Below, piece by piece: positions 55,755-63,812 of a stretch of 64,000 nt of DNA; position 1 is the stretch's first letter; every line of letters starts with the position of its first letter. Location of the stretch: assembly GCF_000733725.1 (NCBI RefSeq), contig NZ_JMQM01000002.1:248001-312000 (forward strand). The letters run 5' to 3'. Below the pieces are notes generated by a model. The model did no database searches. It was not told the DNA's origin and saw only the letters and a list, made by a program, of their open reading frames with translations. A program made the translations under genes and the position numbers. This DNA is from Nitratireductor basaltis (GTDB lineage: Bacteria; Pseudomonadota; Alphaproteobacteria; Rhizobiales; Rhizobiaceae).

Positions 55755-57071
55755 ATGAGCGATCAGGCACAGGCATTTCGGCCGATGGAAGGGGAGTATG
55801 GCGGCGAGGCGCTGCCGACACCGGCCATCGCTGTAACATCCATCATCCTCTCACTCGGCGTATTGGCGATCGCCAACGGGCTCATGTTCGCGTTCATCCC
55901 CTTGCGATTGTCCGCGGAGGGTTTCAGCCCGACCTGGGCGGGTTCGATCCTGACCGCACTTGCAGCCGGTGGCATGGCCGCCTGTTTTCTGACCGGGCAT
56001 CTGGTGCGCCGGGTAGGACATGCACGTGTCTTCATGACACTGACCGCCATCATCATTCTGTCGAATGCGGTTATCGGGATGAAGACCGACCCCTATCTCT
56101 GGCTCGTCGCGCGCATGCTCTACGGCTTCGCGATGAACGGGCTCTTCATCGTCGCGCAAAGCTGGCTCAACGATGTGCTGGAGAACGATATCCGCGGCCG
56201 CGTGCTGGCTATCTTCTACGTCACCTATGTGGTTGCGCTTGGTGTGGGGTCCTACGGCATCAGCTATATCGACATTTCCGGCAATACCGCGCCTGTCATC
56301 GGTGTCGTATTCGCCGCCATTTCCATCATTCCGGTAGGTCTCACGCGTCTGCGCCCGCCACCGCCGCCCGAAACCGCGTCCATCGCGCTCAATCTTGCCT
56401 GGCAGGTCTCGCCGGTTGGTGTGGCGGGCATGCTCGCCGTCGGCGGGCTTTCGGTCATGGTGGCGGGTTTTGCTCCCATCCACGCAGCGGCAACGGGACT
56501 GGCCCAGGCCGAAATCGCGCTTTTGATGTTCGCGATGCCGCTTGGCACCATCCTGATCCAGGTGCCATTCGGCTGGCTGTCGGACAGGATGGACCGCCGC
56601 TACATGATGGTTGCGGCAGGGGCATTGGTATTCTTTGGCGGTCTGCTCGCAGCCCGGGTCGATGGCGGCAGCATTGTCATGCTTCTTGCCGTGTACATGA
56701 TCTGGAGCGGTGCAACGGAAACGATCTTCTCCCTGTCGAGCGCCCATGCGGGTGACCGGGCGCAGAAGAAGGATCTCGTTTCGGTTTCTTCCACGCTGCT
56801 TTTCGCCTGGTCACTCTCCGGCTTCATCATTCCAGGCGGCACAACCATTCTGACGGCAGTGGTCGGCACCCAGGCCTTCATGTATGTCGCAATATTCGTG
56901 GCGCTGCTGCTCGTTGCCTTCATCACCTGGCGCATCCGCATCGCCGAGGCAACGCCGGCTGACGAGACTGTGGACTTTGCTCCGCTTCCCGCCCAGGCCC
57001 CGCTGCCTGCAGAACTTGCCTATGAGTATGAAGTCGAGGAAGAGCCAGTGGCGGTTGCCCAAGCCAATTGA
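55755..57071 (+). CDS. MFS transporter (YcaD-like)
   Basis: A major facilitator of 438 residues with about twelve hydrophobic segments. Visible are the start TPAIAVTSIILSLGVLAIANGLMFAFIPLRL, GSILTALAAGGMAACFLTGHLVRRVGHARVF (motif A region near residue 75), and FGWLSDRMDRRYMMVAAGALVFFGGLLA, the repeated motif A in the second half. It ends in an acidic tail (EYEVEEEPVAVAQAN). The ATG at 55755 has AAAGGG upstream. The substrate cannot be told. It separates nadD from rsfS, and a hairpin follows. Confidence 0.9.
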   Translation: MSDQAQAFRPMEGEYGGEALPTPAIAVTSIILSLGVLAIANGLMFAFIPLRLSAEGFSPTWAGSILTALAAGGMAACFLTGHLVRRVGHARVFMTLTAIIILSNAVIGMKTDPYLWLVARMLYGFAMNGLFIVAQSWLNDVLENDIRGRVLAIFYVTYVVALGVGSYGISYIDISGNTAPVIGVVFAAISIIPVGLTRLRPPPPPETASIALNLAWQVSPVGVAGMLAVGGLSVMVAGFAPIHAAATGLAQAEIALLMFAMPLGTILIQVPFGWLSDRMDRRYMMVAAGALVFFGGLLAARVDGGSIVMLLAVYMIWSGATETIFSLSSAHAGDRAQKKDLVSVSSTLLFAWSLSGFIIPGGTTILTAVVGTQAFMYVAIFVALLLVAFITWRIRIAEATPADETVDFAPLPAQAPLPAELAYEYEVEEEPVAVAQAN

Positions 57072-57206
57072 GTTTTCCGCAGCGCCGTGTCTTGAAACTG
57101 ACAAGGTGCTCTGCCTATCTTCGGGGTGCAAGACCTGAGCAGTGGCCCAAATGGTGACGCTATCCAGGAGAATGCCGGTGAAAAGTGAATGAGTAGCCGG
57201 CAACTT

Positions 57207-57230
57207 AACGGTGGGGCTTACCGTTTTTGC
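57207..57230 (+). terminator. Possible terminator after the MFS gene
   Basis: AACGGT-GGGGCTT-ACCGTT followed by TTTGCTTTTG, in the 278-base gap before rsfS. A weak stem with a moderate T-run. The rest of this gap shows no other clear element. Confidence 0.4.
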
Positions 57231-57349
57231 TTTTGAAACGAACTGTTTTGGGTCATGCTGACGCATCGCACCGGTGATCGGCTGCGAAACGTTGTTCTTG
57301 TTGGAAAGGAAAGACACTGAGAACAGCACTTGAAAAGAAGGCTCAAACC

Positions 57350-57724
57350 ATGCCTTCGCCGGCCGGGGCCAGCGGCAATTCCGCTTCTCGCGCCGTAGAA
57401 ATCGCACTTGCAAGTCTCGAAGGCTCCAAGGCGGAAGATATTGTTTCCATTGACATTCAGGGCAAGTCCGCACTGGCAGACTACATGATAGTAGCCTCCG
57501 GTCGCTCGCATCGTCACGTTGCGGCTGTTGCGGATCACCTCATCAAGGCGCTGAAGGAAGCCGGGCTTGGCACTGCACGCGTCGAGGGACTGTCCGGTGC
57601 CGATTGGGTGTTGATCGATTCGGGCGATATCATCGTCCATGTCTTCCGTCCCGAAGTTCGTGAGTTCTACAACATCGAAAAGATGTGGTCGGCTCCCGAC
57701 TTGGAAGACGAGACGCTGCACTAG
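57350..57724 (+). CDS. rsfS: Ribosomal silencing factor RsfS
   Basis: A 124-residue RsfS/DUF143 protein. It binds uL14 and blocks joining of the ribosomal subunits in starvation. Seen are EIALASLEGSKAEDIVSIDIQGKSALADYMIVASGRSHRHVAAVADHL-type order, and ADWVLIDSGDIIVHVFRPEVREFYNIEKMW, the family end. The ATG at 57350 is the only good start; the reading frame stays open a little upstream (LEKKAQT) without ATG or GTG. rlmH follows, as in most bacteria, after 219 bases. Confidence 0.96.
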   Translation: MPSPAGASGNSASRAVEIALASLEGSKAEDIVSIDIQGKSALADYMIVASGRSHRHVAAVADHLIKALKEAGLGTARVEGLSGADWVLIDSGDIIVHVFRPEVREFYNIEKMWSAPDLEDETLH

Positions 57725-57732
57725 AGACACCT

Positions 57733-57752
57733 CGCGGACCGTGCGGTTCGCG
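57733..57752 (+). other. Hairpin between rsfS and rlmH
   Basis: CGCGGACCG and CGGTTCGCG are separated by TG, making an eight-to-nine-pair stem. There is no T-tract. The rest of the 219-base gap to rlmH contains no other feature I recognise. Confidence 0.35.
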
Positions 57753-57943
57753 CGCTGTTTGCAACGCCTGATGCCGAGAGTGTCACGGCAGGGAAGAAGG
57801 CTGACTCTGCGGCCGGAAGCGAAATGCGCCGGCTGCGGGAGCGTCTGATCCGAAACACGAAGACGGCATCTGCAGCAAACACACCCTTTTGCATCCAGAC
57901 CCGATAACGGCTATTGCCTGCAGCAGAAGCTGCAGAGGCATCC

Positions 57944-58423
57944 ATGCGCATATTCATCCATGCCGTCGGCCGCATGAAATCGGGTCCTGAGAAGGAACTG
58001 GCCGAGCGCTATCTCGAACGATTTCGCAAAGCCGGCGGGGCTGTCGGGCTTGAAAGCGGAGGCGTTGTCGAGCCTGCCGAGAGCCGTGCGCGCAGTGTCG
58101 AGGAGCGAAAGCGTGAAGAGGGCCGAAAGCTTGCAGAGCAGGTGGGTGCCGCTCCGCTTGTCCTGCTAGATGAAAACGGGCGCGATCTCTCCTCCCGCGA
58201 ATTTGCACAGCTTCTTGCCGACCTGCGTGATCGCGGTGAGAAACAGCTCACACTGGCCATTGGCGGGCCTGACGGGCATGATCCCGAAATGCAGGCACGT
58301 GCGGAGCGCGTGATCTCCTTCGGCAAGGCGACATGGCCGCACCAGCTCGTGCGCGTGATGCTTGCCGAACAGCTTTATCGTGCAGTCACGATCCTCTCCG
58401 GCCACCCCTATCATCGCGATTGA
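57944..58423 (+). CDS. rlmH: 23S rRNA pseudouridine-1915 methyltransferase RlmH
   Basis: A 159-residue SPOUT-family enzyme that methylates pseudouridine 1915 of 23S rRNA on assembled ribosomes. The start is MRIFIHAVGRMKSGPEKELAERYLERFRKAG-like, with APLVLLDENGRDLSSREFAQLL, LAIGGPDGHDPEMQARAERVISFG, and WPHQLVRVMLAEQLYRAVTILSGHPYHRD, all typical. The frame is open upstream from 57914, but the ATG at 57944 is the known family start. It follows rsfS and comes before a secreted protein gene. Confidence 0.97.
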   Translation: MRIFIHAVGRMKSGPEKELAERYLERFRKAGGAVGLESGGVVEPAESRARSVEERKREEGRKLAEQVGAAPLVLLDENGRDLSSREFAQLLADLRDRGEKQLTLAIGGPDGHDPEMQARAERVISFGKATWPHQLVRVMLAEQLYRAVTILSGHPYHRD

Positions 58424-58511
58424 ACGCCGTCATTGTGCAGCAGTCCAGCACTGCTATCATGGCCTTTGCGAGGCGGTCGGCAACTGTGCAGGCCGATGAT
58501 GGAGGGATGAG

Positions 58512-59114
58512 ATGAAACGCATTCTGGCAGGTCTGCTTGCAACGGCTGCTTTTAGCAGCACTTCGAGCGCGCAGGAATTCTCCAGCGTCTACACGGATCT
58601 GGATGCCGAGCAGAATTGCGTCGTCTATGATCAGGCACCGGACGGCGAAGGCGACTGGAGCCAGCTTCTGTGCGAGGGCTACAAGGGCTACCCCGTTTTC
58701 CTTTCCTATTCGGACGCACGTGAATCCGTCTTTTATGGTATCCCGCCGGAAGGTGAGGATCAGCCGGTCTGGGAAAGCTTCACGCCCTTCAACAGTGTGG
58801 GAAAAAAGGTGGAATGGCGCCTGATGTCCTATGGTGGCAAGACGATCCCGCTTGCGACCATCCATCGATGGACGGTGGTTTCCGACCTCGATGAGGAAAT
58901 GGAAGTCCTGGTGGTCGAGAAGGTGGGGCAGCCCCAGGCACGTGAAGGATGCGCGGTCGGGTATGTAGCGGCTACGGGCAATGAAAATGCCAATGAAGCG
59001 GCACGACGCATTGCCGACAACCAGGTCTTCGATTTCGCCTGCGGCGCGGACCAGCCGGTTGTCGAGTTCGGCGAGATTCCCGTACCGCCCATGACCGGCT
59101 TCGGCGACCAGTAA
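58512..59114 (+). CDS. Secreted hypothetical protein
   Basis: A 200-residue protein that I do not recognise. It has a signal peptide, MKRILAGLLATAAFSSTSSAQ, cut after A-Q or S-S-A, so it should be periplasmic. The mature part has four cysteines (in EQNCVVYD, QLLCEGYKG, EGCAVGYV and FDFACGADQ), which could make two disulfides. Aromatic residues are frequent, as in small beta-rich domains. It starts after an AGGGATGAG site 88 bases after rlmH and ends with a bidirectional terminator shared with ppa. Its function cannot be inferred from its neighbours. Confidence 0.7.
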   Translation: MKRILAGLLATAAFSSTSSAQEFSSVYTDLDAEQNCVVYDQAPDGEGDWSQLLCEGYKGYPVFLSYSDARESVFYGIPPEGEDQPVWESFTPFNSVGKKVEWRLMSYGGKTIPLATIHRWTVVSDLDEEMEVLVVEKVGQPQAREGCAVGYVAATGNENANEAARRIADNQVFDFACGADQPVVEFGEIPVPPMTGFGDQ

Positions 59115-59124
59115 GCTGGATAGA

Positions 59125-59150
59125 AAAAGCCGGCGCTGGGGCCGGCTTTT
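59125..59150. terminator. Bidirectional terminator
   Basis: AAAAGCCGGC-GCTGGG-GCCGGCTTTT between the convergent secreted-protein gene and ppa. T-runs on both strands let it end both transcripts. Confidence 0.9.
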
Positions 59151-59177
59151 CAAGCTTTCTTGGCAGAGTGACCGCTA

Positions 59178-59711
59178 TCAGGCTTTTGCCTTCGCGCGGT
59201 CAATCGCCTCGGTGATGAGGCGGCGTGCGGCTGAAGAATCCATCCAGTCGCCGATTTTCACCCACTTGCCGGGCTCCAGGTCCTTGTAGTGCTCGAAGAA
59301 GTGCTGGATCTGCTTGAGCGTGATGTCCGGCAGGTCAGAATAGTTCTTCACGTCCTCATAGCGGCGCGTGAGATGCGGCGAGGGGACCGCGATGATCTTC
59401 TCGTCCTGACCGGAATTGTCTTCCATGACCAATACGCCGATCGGGCGTACATTGATCACGCAGCCGGGCATCAGCTGGCGCGTGTTGCAGATAAGGACGT
59501 CGATCGGGTCACCGTCATCCGAAAGCGTGTGCGGCACGAAGCCGTAATTGCCCGGATAGGTCATCGGAGTATAGAGGAAGCGGTCCACGACCAGCGTGCC
59601 GGCTTCCTTGTCCATCTCGTATTTGATCGGCTGCCCGCCAACGGGCACTTCTACGATCACATTCACGTCTTCAGGAGGATTGTCGCCAATGGAGATGGCT
59701 TCGATACGCAT
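59178..59711 (-). CDS. ppa: Inorganic pyrophosphatase
   Basis: A family I soluble pyrophosphatase of 177 residues, which hydrolyses pyrophosphate from biosynthesis. Seen are [51 protein letters not shown] with the active-site aspartates, [19 protein letters not shown], and [26 protein letters not shown]. The reading frame is open upstream to 59774, but the ATG at 59711 ([16 protein letters not shown]) is the usual family start. It is convergent with the secreted-protein gene. Confidence 0.97.
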   Translation of the reverse strand: MRIEAISIGDNPPEDVNVIVEVPVGGQPIKYEMDKEAGTLVVDRFLYTPMTYPGNYGFVPHTLSDDGDPIDVLICNTRQLMPGCVINVRPIGVLVMEDNSGQDEKIIAVPSPHLTRRYEDVKNYSDLPDITLKQIQHFFEHYKDLEPGKWVKIGDWMDSSAARRLITEAIDRAKAKA

Positions 59712-59853
59712 CGCACTCTTCCATGCTGGTTGACCTTGCGCGGGAGGGGTAGCCGTTCTTGCGCCTGCAGGCAATGCGCAGAAGGGCGCAATTGCGCAAT
59801 TTTAAAGGGAAGCGTGCGGGTTTTCCGGCTGGTTGGCGAGCGGTTCGGCCAAC

Positions 59854-60360
59854 CTAGTTCCAAACATAGGCGATCTTGCGCAGGGCCTTGGAGTCGAAGA
59901 CCTCGACACCTTCGGCGAAATCGCGCCCGCCTGCGCGTTCATAGAACGAGCGTGCACCGTCATTTTCTTCCAGCGCCCAGACCACCAGACCGTCGAAACC
60001 GTGGGAAACCAGCATCTCGCGGGCCGCATTGAACAGGCGGCGGCCAAGGCCTATGCCCTGATATTCGGGGGCGAGATAAAGTTCGTATATCTCGCCGTCC
60101 TGCTGCAGCTCTCGCGCGCGGTTGCGACCAAGCGTGGCGTAGCCCGCGATTTCCCCACCGATCTCCATGACGAGCACTGTTGCCGAGCGCTTGATGGCAT
60201 TTGACCACCAAACGGGACCGCGCCGGCCGATCATGGCATTCAGCGCCTTGTGCGGGATGATTCCGGCATAGGCACCGCGCCAGGCACGATCATGGACGGA
60301 GGCGATTGCCTCTGCATCCTCCATACCTGCCCGTCTGATGTCGATCGTCAGTGTCTTCAT
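59854..60360 (-). CDS. GNAT family N-acetyltransferase
   Basis: A 168-residue acetyltransferase. IRRAGMEDAEAIASVHDRAWRGAYAGIIPHKAL is the common start of this subgroup, YLAPEYQGIGLGRRLFNAAREML is the acetyl-CoA-binding motif (Q-x-x-G-x-G), and GLVVWALEENDGARSFYERAGG completes the fold. The substrate is not known. It lies between ppa and the TPM-domain genes on the minus strand but has its own gaps of 142 and 71 bases, so it may be a single transcription unit. Confidence 0.9.
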   Translation of the reverse strand: MKTLTIDIRRAGMEDAEAIASVHDRAWRGAYAGIIPHKALNAMIGRRGPVWWSNAIKRSATVLVMEIGGEIAGYATLGRNRARELQQDGEIYELYLAPEYQGIGLGRRLFNAAREMLVSHGFDGLVVWALEENDGARSFYERAGGRDFAEGVEVFDSKALRKIAYVWN

Positions 60361-60431
60361 GATTTGTTAACCATAGCCGCCTCGCCGTACCCATGGCAAG
60401 CCATTCGCATTGGCAGCTTGTTCAACTGCGA

Positions 60432-61070
60432 TCAGATTTCGGCGAGGTGATCGGACAGTTCGTTCTGATCATCGACTGTCGGCGGGAAATGCCGCGCGAG
60501 CTCTTCTCCCACCATCGCGATGGCTGCGTTGAACGCCTCCGCAAGGTTCCCGCAGGATGCTTCCTCGATCAGTTTGGCGACCGTTTCATTCCAGCGCGCC
60601 TGCGGCACGACATTCGCTATCCCGCTATCGGCCAGCACTTCGCCATAATGCTCTTCGAGCGAAAGAAATATCAGCACGCCTGTACGCTGGCGCGTCAGGT
60701 GGATGTTCCTTCCCACGAACTGGCGGCGGGCATTTTCATGCGCACGGCGATAACGCAGGCTGCGCGGCACGAGGTGGACACGGATGCCCGGCCGGAAATG
60801 GAGCACAAGCAGCCCGGTTGCTACGGACGCCGCCTGAGCCAGCACGAACTGGTAGAGCGGGAGGGCCAGCCAATAGAGGTGTAACACAATGGCTGCGATC
60901 AGGCTTAAGCCAATGATAGCCATTGTCAGGAAGAAGGCTGCAGGCAGGAAGTAGCTGTCGCTGCGTTGTGCGAGCACACAGTGAATCTCGCCACTGGTGC
61001 GCGCTTCAGCATTTGTGATGGCATTGCGGATCCGTTCGTGCTCCGCGTCATTGAGAAATTTGCCCGCCAT
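60432..61070 (-). CDS. TPM domain-containing membrane protein
   Basis: A 212-residue protein. It starts with a short TPM-like part (FLNDAEHERIRNAITNAEARTSGEIHCVL), then has two hydrophobic segments near residues 42-85 (YFLPAAFFLTMAIIGLSLIA, and LPLYQFVLAQAASVATGLLV), then RQRTGVLIFLSLEEHYGEVLADSGIANVV, the rest of the TPM fold. So the domain is interrupted by a membrane hairpin, and the rest should be cytoplasmic or periplasmic. The ATG at 61070 overlaps the stop of the larger TPM gene (ATGA). It belongs to the lemA cluster; the function is unknown. Confidence 0.85.
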   Translation of the reverse strand: MAGKFLNDAEHERIRNAITNAEARTSGEIHCVLAQRSDSYFLPAAFFLTMAIIGLSLIAAIVLHLYWLALPLYQFVLAQAASVATGLLVLHFRPGIRVHLVPRSLRYRRAHENARRQFVGRNIHLTRQRTGVLIFLSLEEHYGEVLADSGIANVVPQARWNETVAKLIEEASCGNLAEAFNAAIAMVGEELARHFPPTVDDQNELSDHLAEI

Positions 61071-61918
61071 CACCAGCTCCCCGAAGCTCCACCACCGCCG
61101 GAGGATCCCCCGCCTCCGGAGAATCCGCCGCCACCGGACCATCCCCCACCGCCGGAATAGCCGCCGCGCGACCAGCTGCCTTTGCGCCGGGGCTTTTTGG
61201 GGTTGGTATCGATCTCCATGCCCAGCCATTCATAGCGGCCTGGCCCGATCTTGCGGCCGAAGATCGGGGCCAGGAGGGCAAGGCCCAAGCCGCCGAAGAA
61301 AAGCGTCCCCCAAACCACCAGGAAGAGGGCAAGCGGCCAGATCGGATCTTGTTGTTCTTCGACAACGCGCCTTGCACGCGCTTCGAGTTCGGCTCCATTG
61401 CCCTCGAGTACCATGATGATGTCTTCAACGGCTTTTTCGATACCGGCGGCAAAATCGCCGTTTCGGAATGCGGGTACCATGGTGTTTTCGATGATGAGCT
61501 TGGAATGCAGATCGGTGAGCGTGCCCTCGAGCCCATAGCCCACTTCGATACGCATTTTCCGGTCGTTCGGCACCACGAGAAGCAGCACGCCATTGTCCTC
61601 GCCCGTATGGCCGAGCCCCCAGCTTCTGAAGAGCCGGTTGGCGAAAGGCTCGATCGCTTCGCCGTTGAGCGAGGGAAGGGTGGCGATGACGATCTGGTCG
61701 CTCGCACGCTCCTCGAAGGCCGCAAGTCGTGCGGTCAGCCTCGTTTCGCTTGCGGCATCAAGCAGGCCGGCATTGTCGACGACGCGCCCGGTCAGGGCAG
61801 GCAGTCCCTGCGCCATCGCGACAATGCTGGTGATGCAGGAGACCAGCAGCGCAAGCACGACTAGACGCAATGCATGCGTCAAGCTTCCACCGGATTGCTC
61901 GCAAGAGGCCTGCATCAT
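61070..61918 (-). CDS. TPM domain-containing protein with glycine-rich tail (YgcG-like)
   Basis: A 282-residue protein. It has a signal peptide or anchor (LVVLALLVSCITSIVAMAQG), a TPM domain from about 40 to 165 (LTGRVVDNAGLLDAASETRL, DQIVIATLPSLNGEAIEPFA, RMRIEVGYGLEGTLTDLHSKLII), one transmembrane segment near 195-220 (WPLALFLVVWGTLFFGGLGLALLAPI) and a C-terminal tail of repeated GGGG with serine and tryptophan. The glycine tail is usual in YgcG/TPM membrane proteins. These pair with LemA, as they do here with the gene 18 bases upstream. Confidence 0.9.
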   Translation of the reverse strand: MMQASCEQSGGSLTHALRLVVLALLVSCITSIVAMAQGLPALTGRVVDNAGLLDAASETRLTARLAAFEERASDQIVIATLPSLNGEAIEPFANRLFRSWGLGHTGEDNGVLLLVVPNDRKMRIEVGYGLEGTLTDLHSKLIIENTMVPAFRNGDFAAGIEKAVEDIIMVLEGNGAELEARARRVVEEQQDPIWPLALFLVVWGTLFFGGLGLALLAPIFGRKIGPGRYEWLGMEIDTNPKKPRRKGSWSRGGYSGGGGWSGGGGFSGGGGSSGGGGASGSW

Positions 61919-61936
61919 CTCCGCCCCGACGCCGGC

Positions 61937-62560
61937 CTAGCCGCCGTTGCCGAAATCGACCGTGGGTGCGTTTTGGTTCTCCTGTGCAATGGTGAAGGTC
62001 GGCAGAGGTTCTGCATCGGTGAACCAGAACTTCGCCCACAGCATGCTGGGAAGCGTTTTCAGCGAGGTGTTGTAGAGCCGCACGGCCTCGATATAGTCGC
62101 GACGCGCAACGGCGATGCGGTTCTCGGTGCCTTCCAGTTGCGCCTGCAGCGCCAGGAAGTTCTGGCTTGCCTTCAGATCGGGATAGTTTTCCGCGACAGC
62201 TATCAGTCGCGACAACGCGCCTGAGAGCTGTGACTGGCTTTCCATGAAGGCCTCGAAGGCTTCCGGGTTTTCAAGAAGACTTGCATCCACCCGGATCTGC
62301 GTCGCCTTGGCGCGCGCTTCGACGACACCTTCCAGCACCTCACGCTCGTGAGCGGCATAGCCTTTCACGGTTTCCACCAGGTTGGGGATCAGGTCGGAAC
62401 GGCGCTGATACTGGTTCAGGACCTCACTCCAGGCGGCTTTCGCCTGTTCTTCTCGCGTGGGGATGGTGTTGAAGCCGCAGGCGGAAAGCAGCGGCATCGC
62501 CAGCATGAGCATGAGAATGGCGCGCATGGCGGATGCACGCATGGACATGGCCTGGATCAT
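61937..62560 (-). CDS. lemA: LemA family lipoprotein
   Basis: A 207-residue LemA protein with a lipoprotein signal (ILMLMLAMPLLSACG; LSAC lipobox with cysteine near residue 28), so it is anchored to a membrane. The mature domain is long and helical: YQRRSDLIPNLVETVKGYAAHEREVLEGV, then QSQLSGALSRLIAVAENYPDLKASQNFLALQAQLEGTENRIAVARRDYIEAVRLYNTSL-like coiled helices. The ATG at 62560 follows GAGGGGAAAAG; the frame stays open to 62926. With the two TPM genes it forms a three-gene set. The function of the set is unknown. Confidence 0.93.
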   Translation of the reverse strand: MIQAMSMRASAMRAILMLMLAMPLLSACGFNTIPTREEQAKAAWSEVLNQYQRRSDLIPNLVETVKGYAAHEREVLEGVVEARAKATQIRVDASLLENPEAFEAFMESQSQLSGALSRLIAVAENYPDLKASQNFLALQAQLEGTENRIAVARRDYIEAVRLYNTSLKTLPSMLWAKFWFTDAEPLPTFTIAQENQNAPTVDFGNGG

Positions 62561-62651
62561 CTTTTCCCCTCTACAGCCGGTTCGACCGGCGCGAAGATTA
62601 GTGCTATTGCGCTTATAAGGAAATGCGCTCGTGTTTGGAGATACGTGAAGC

Positions 62652-62912
62652 ATGGGGAAGGGGCAATTCGAGGAAGATGAGCGCCAACGCGAGGCGCGGC
62701 AGATTCTCGATCGCGTCGGACGGGAAAGCGATCCCCAAAACGCGATCAACCGGTTCAGCGGGCGCGTGCAGGACCATTTCAGTGCAGCCGATGCGCCCAA
62801 GGGTGATCCGATCGAGCTGTGGGGCCGCCGTATCGGGCGCATTCTCGCATTGATCGCGCTGGCCATTGCCGTCCTGTGGCTCTTCAGCCAGATCATGGGG
62901 GCACCGGCATGA
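62652..62912 (+). CDS. Small membrane-anchored hypothetical protein
   Basis: An 86-residue protein with a charged N-terminal part (GQFEEDERQREARQILDRVGRESDP) and one hydrophobic segment near the C-terminus (IGRILALIALAIAVLWLFSQIM), so it is a tail-anchored inner-membrane protein. I do not recognise a family. The pdxY start overlaps its stop by four bases (ATGA), which suggests translational coupling. It is divergent from lemA across 91 bases. Confidence 0.75.
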   Translation: MGKGQFEEDERQREARQILDRVGRESDPQNAINRFSGRVQDHFSAADAPKGDPIELWGRRIGRILALIALAIAVLWLFSQIMGAPA

Positions 62913-63772
62913 ATGCTCGGAAGCACAAGTCGGTTCTTGCCATTTCAAGCCATGTGGCACGGGGGTCGGTGGGGAACCGCTCGGTGGTATTCGTGCTGGA
63001 ATATCTCGGCCATCCCGTCTGGTCCGTGCCGACGATCATGCTGCCTTGGCATCCCGGCCATGGACGCTCCACACCAATCCGCCCGGACGACGAGGCTTTC
63101 GCGCGCTTTCTGATGGAGTTGGGAAGCGCGCCTTGGCTTGGCGAGATCGATGCCGTCATCACCGGCTATTTCGGCTCGCCCGCACAAGCGGTCGCCGTCG
63201 CCGAACTTGTCGGGCAGGTGAAGTCCGCAAATCCCGCGGCGCTCTTCCTGTGTGATCCGGTCATCGGTGATGATGGCGGGCTTTACGTGCTGTCTGAGAC
63301 CGCTGCCGCGATTCGCGACATATTGCTGCCCATCGCCGATCTCGCGACACCCAACCGTTTCGAACTGTCGTGGTTCGCGGGTCAGCCTCTAAATGACATG
63401 GCGGCGATCATCGATGCCGCGCGCAGGCTCGGTCCCCGGCGTGTTCTCGTGACTTCGGCGGAAGGCAAGTCGCCTGGCAATATCGCCAATCTTTATCTTT
63501 CGGCAGAGGAAAGCCTGCTTGCAGAGCACCGGCGGATCGACCATCCGGTAAAGGGCACCGGCGACCTGACGGCGAGCCTGTTCCTGTCGCGCCTGCTCAA
63601 TGGTCTTCCTCCCAGGGAAGCCCTGCGTGAGACGACCGCGGCGGTGTATGAGATGTTCGCCAATGCCGCGGCCCGCGGTGCCGACGAGCTGATGCTGGAA
63701 ACGGATGCACGCATCCTGAACGCTCCGACCGCGTTGGTCACCGTGAACGAGCTGACACCAACCCCGGCTTAA
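62909..63772 (+). CDS. pdxY: Pyridoxal kinase
   Basis: A 287-residue ribokinase-like enzyme that phosphorylates pyridoxal for PLP salvage. The start VLAISSHVARGSVGNRSVVFVLEYLG has the pyridoxal-kinase pattern SSxVxxGxVGN, FLCDPVIGDDGGLYV is the middle signature, TPNRFELSWFAGQ is the next, and HPVKGTGDLTASLFL carries the GTGD motif with the catalytic aspartate. The start is the ATG at 62909, overlapping the small membrane protein gene; the open frame reaches upstream to 62819. Its product, PLP, serves enzymes such as the one at 29569. Confidence 0.94.
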   Translation: MNARKHKSVLAISSHVARGSVGNRSVVFVLEYLGHPVWSVPTIMLPWHPGHGRSTPIRPDDEAFARFLMELGSAPWLGEIDAVITGYFGSPAQAVAVAELVGQVKSANPAALFLCDPVIGDDGGLYVLSETAAAIRDILLPIADLATPNRFELSWFAGQPLNDMAAIIDAARRLGPRRVLVTSAEGKSPGNIANLYLSAEESLLAEHRRIDHPVKGTGDLTASLFLSRLLNGLPPREALRETTAAVYEMFANAAARGADELMLETDARILNAPTALVTVNELTPTPA

Positions 63773-63812
63773 GCTCTTGCCTTGGTTCGGAAATATAATT
63801 ATCGGAACTCAC

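Noticed and set aside
57072-57349. A riboswitch before rsfS
   Set aside because: Only a weak terminator-like stem is present; no conserved aptamer pattern that I know could be recognised.
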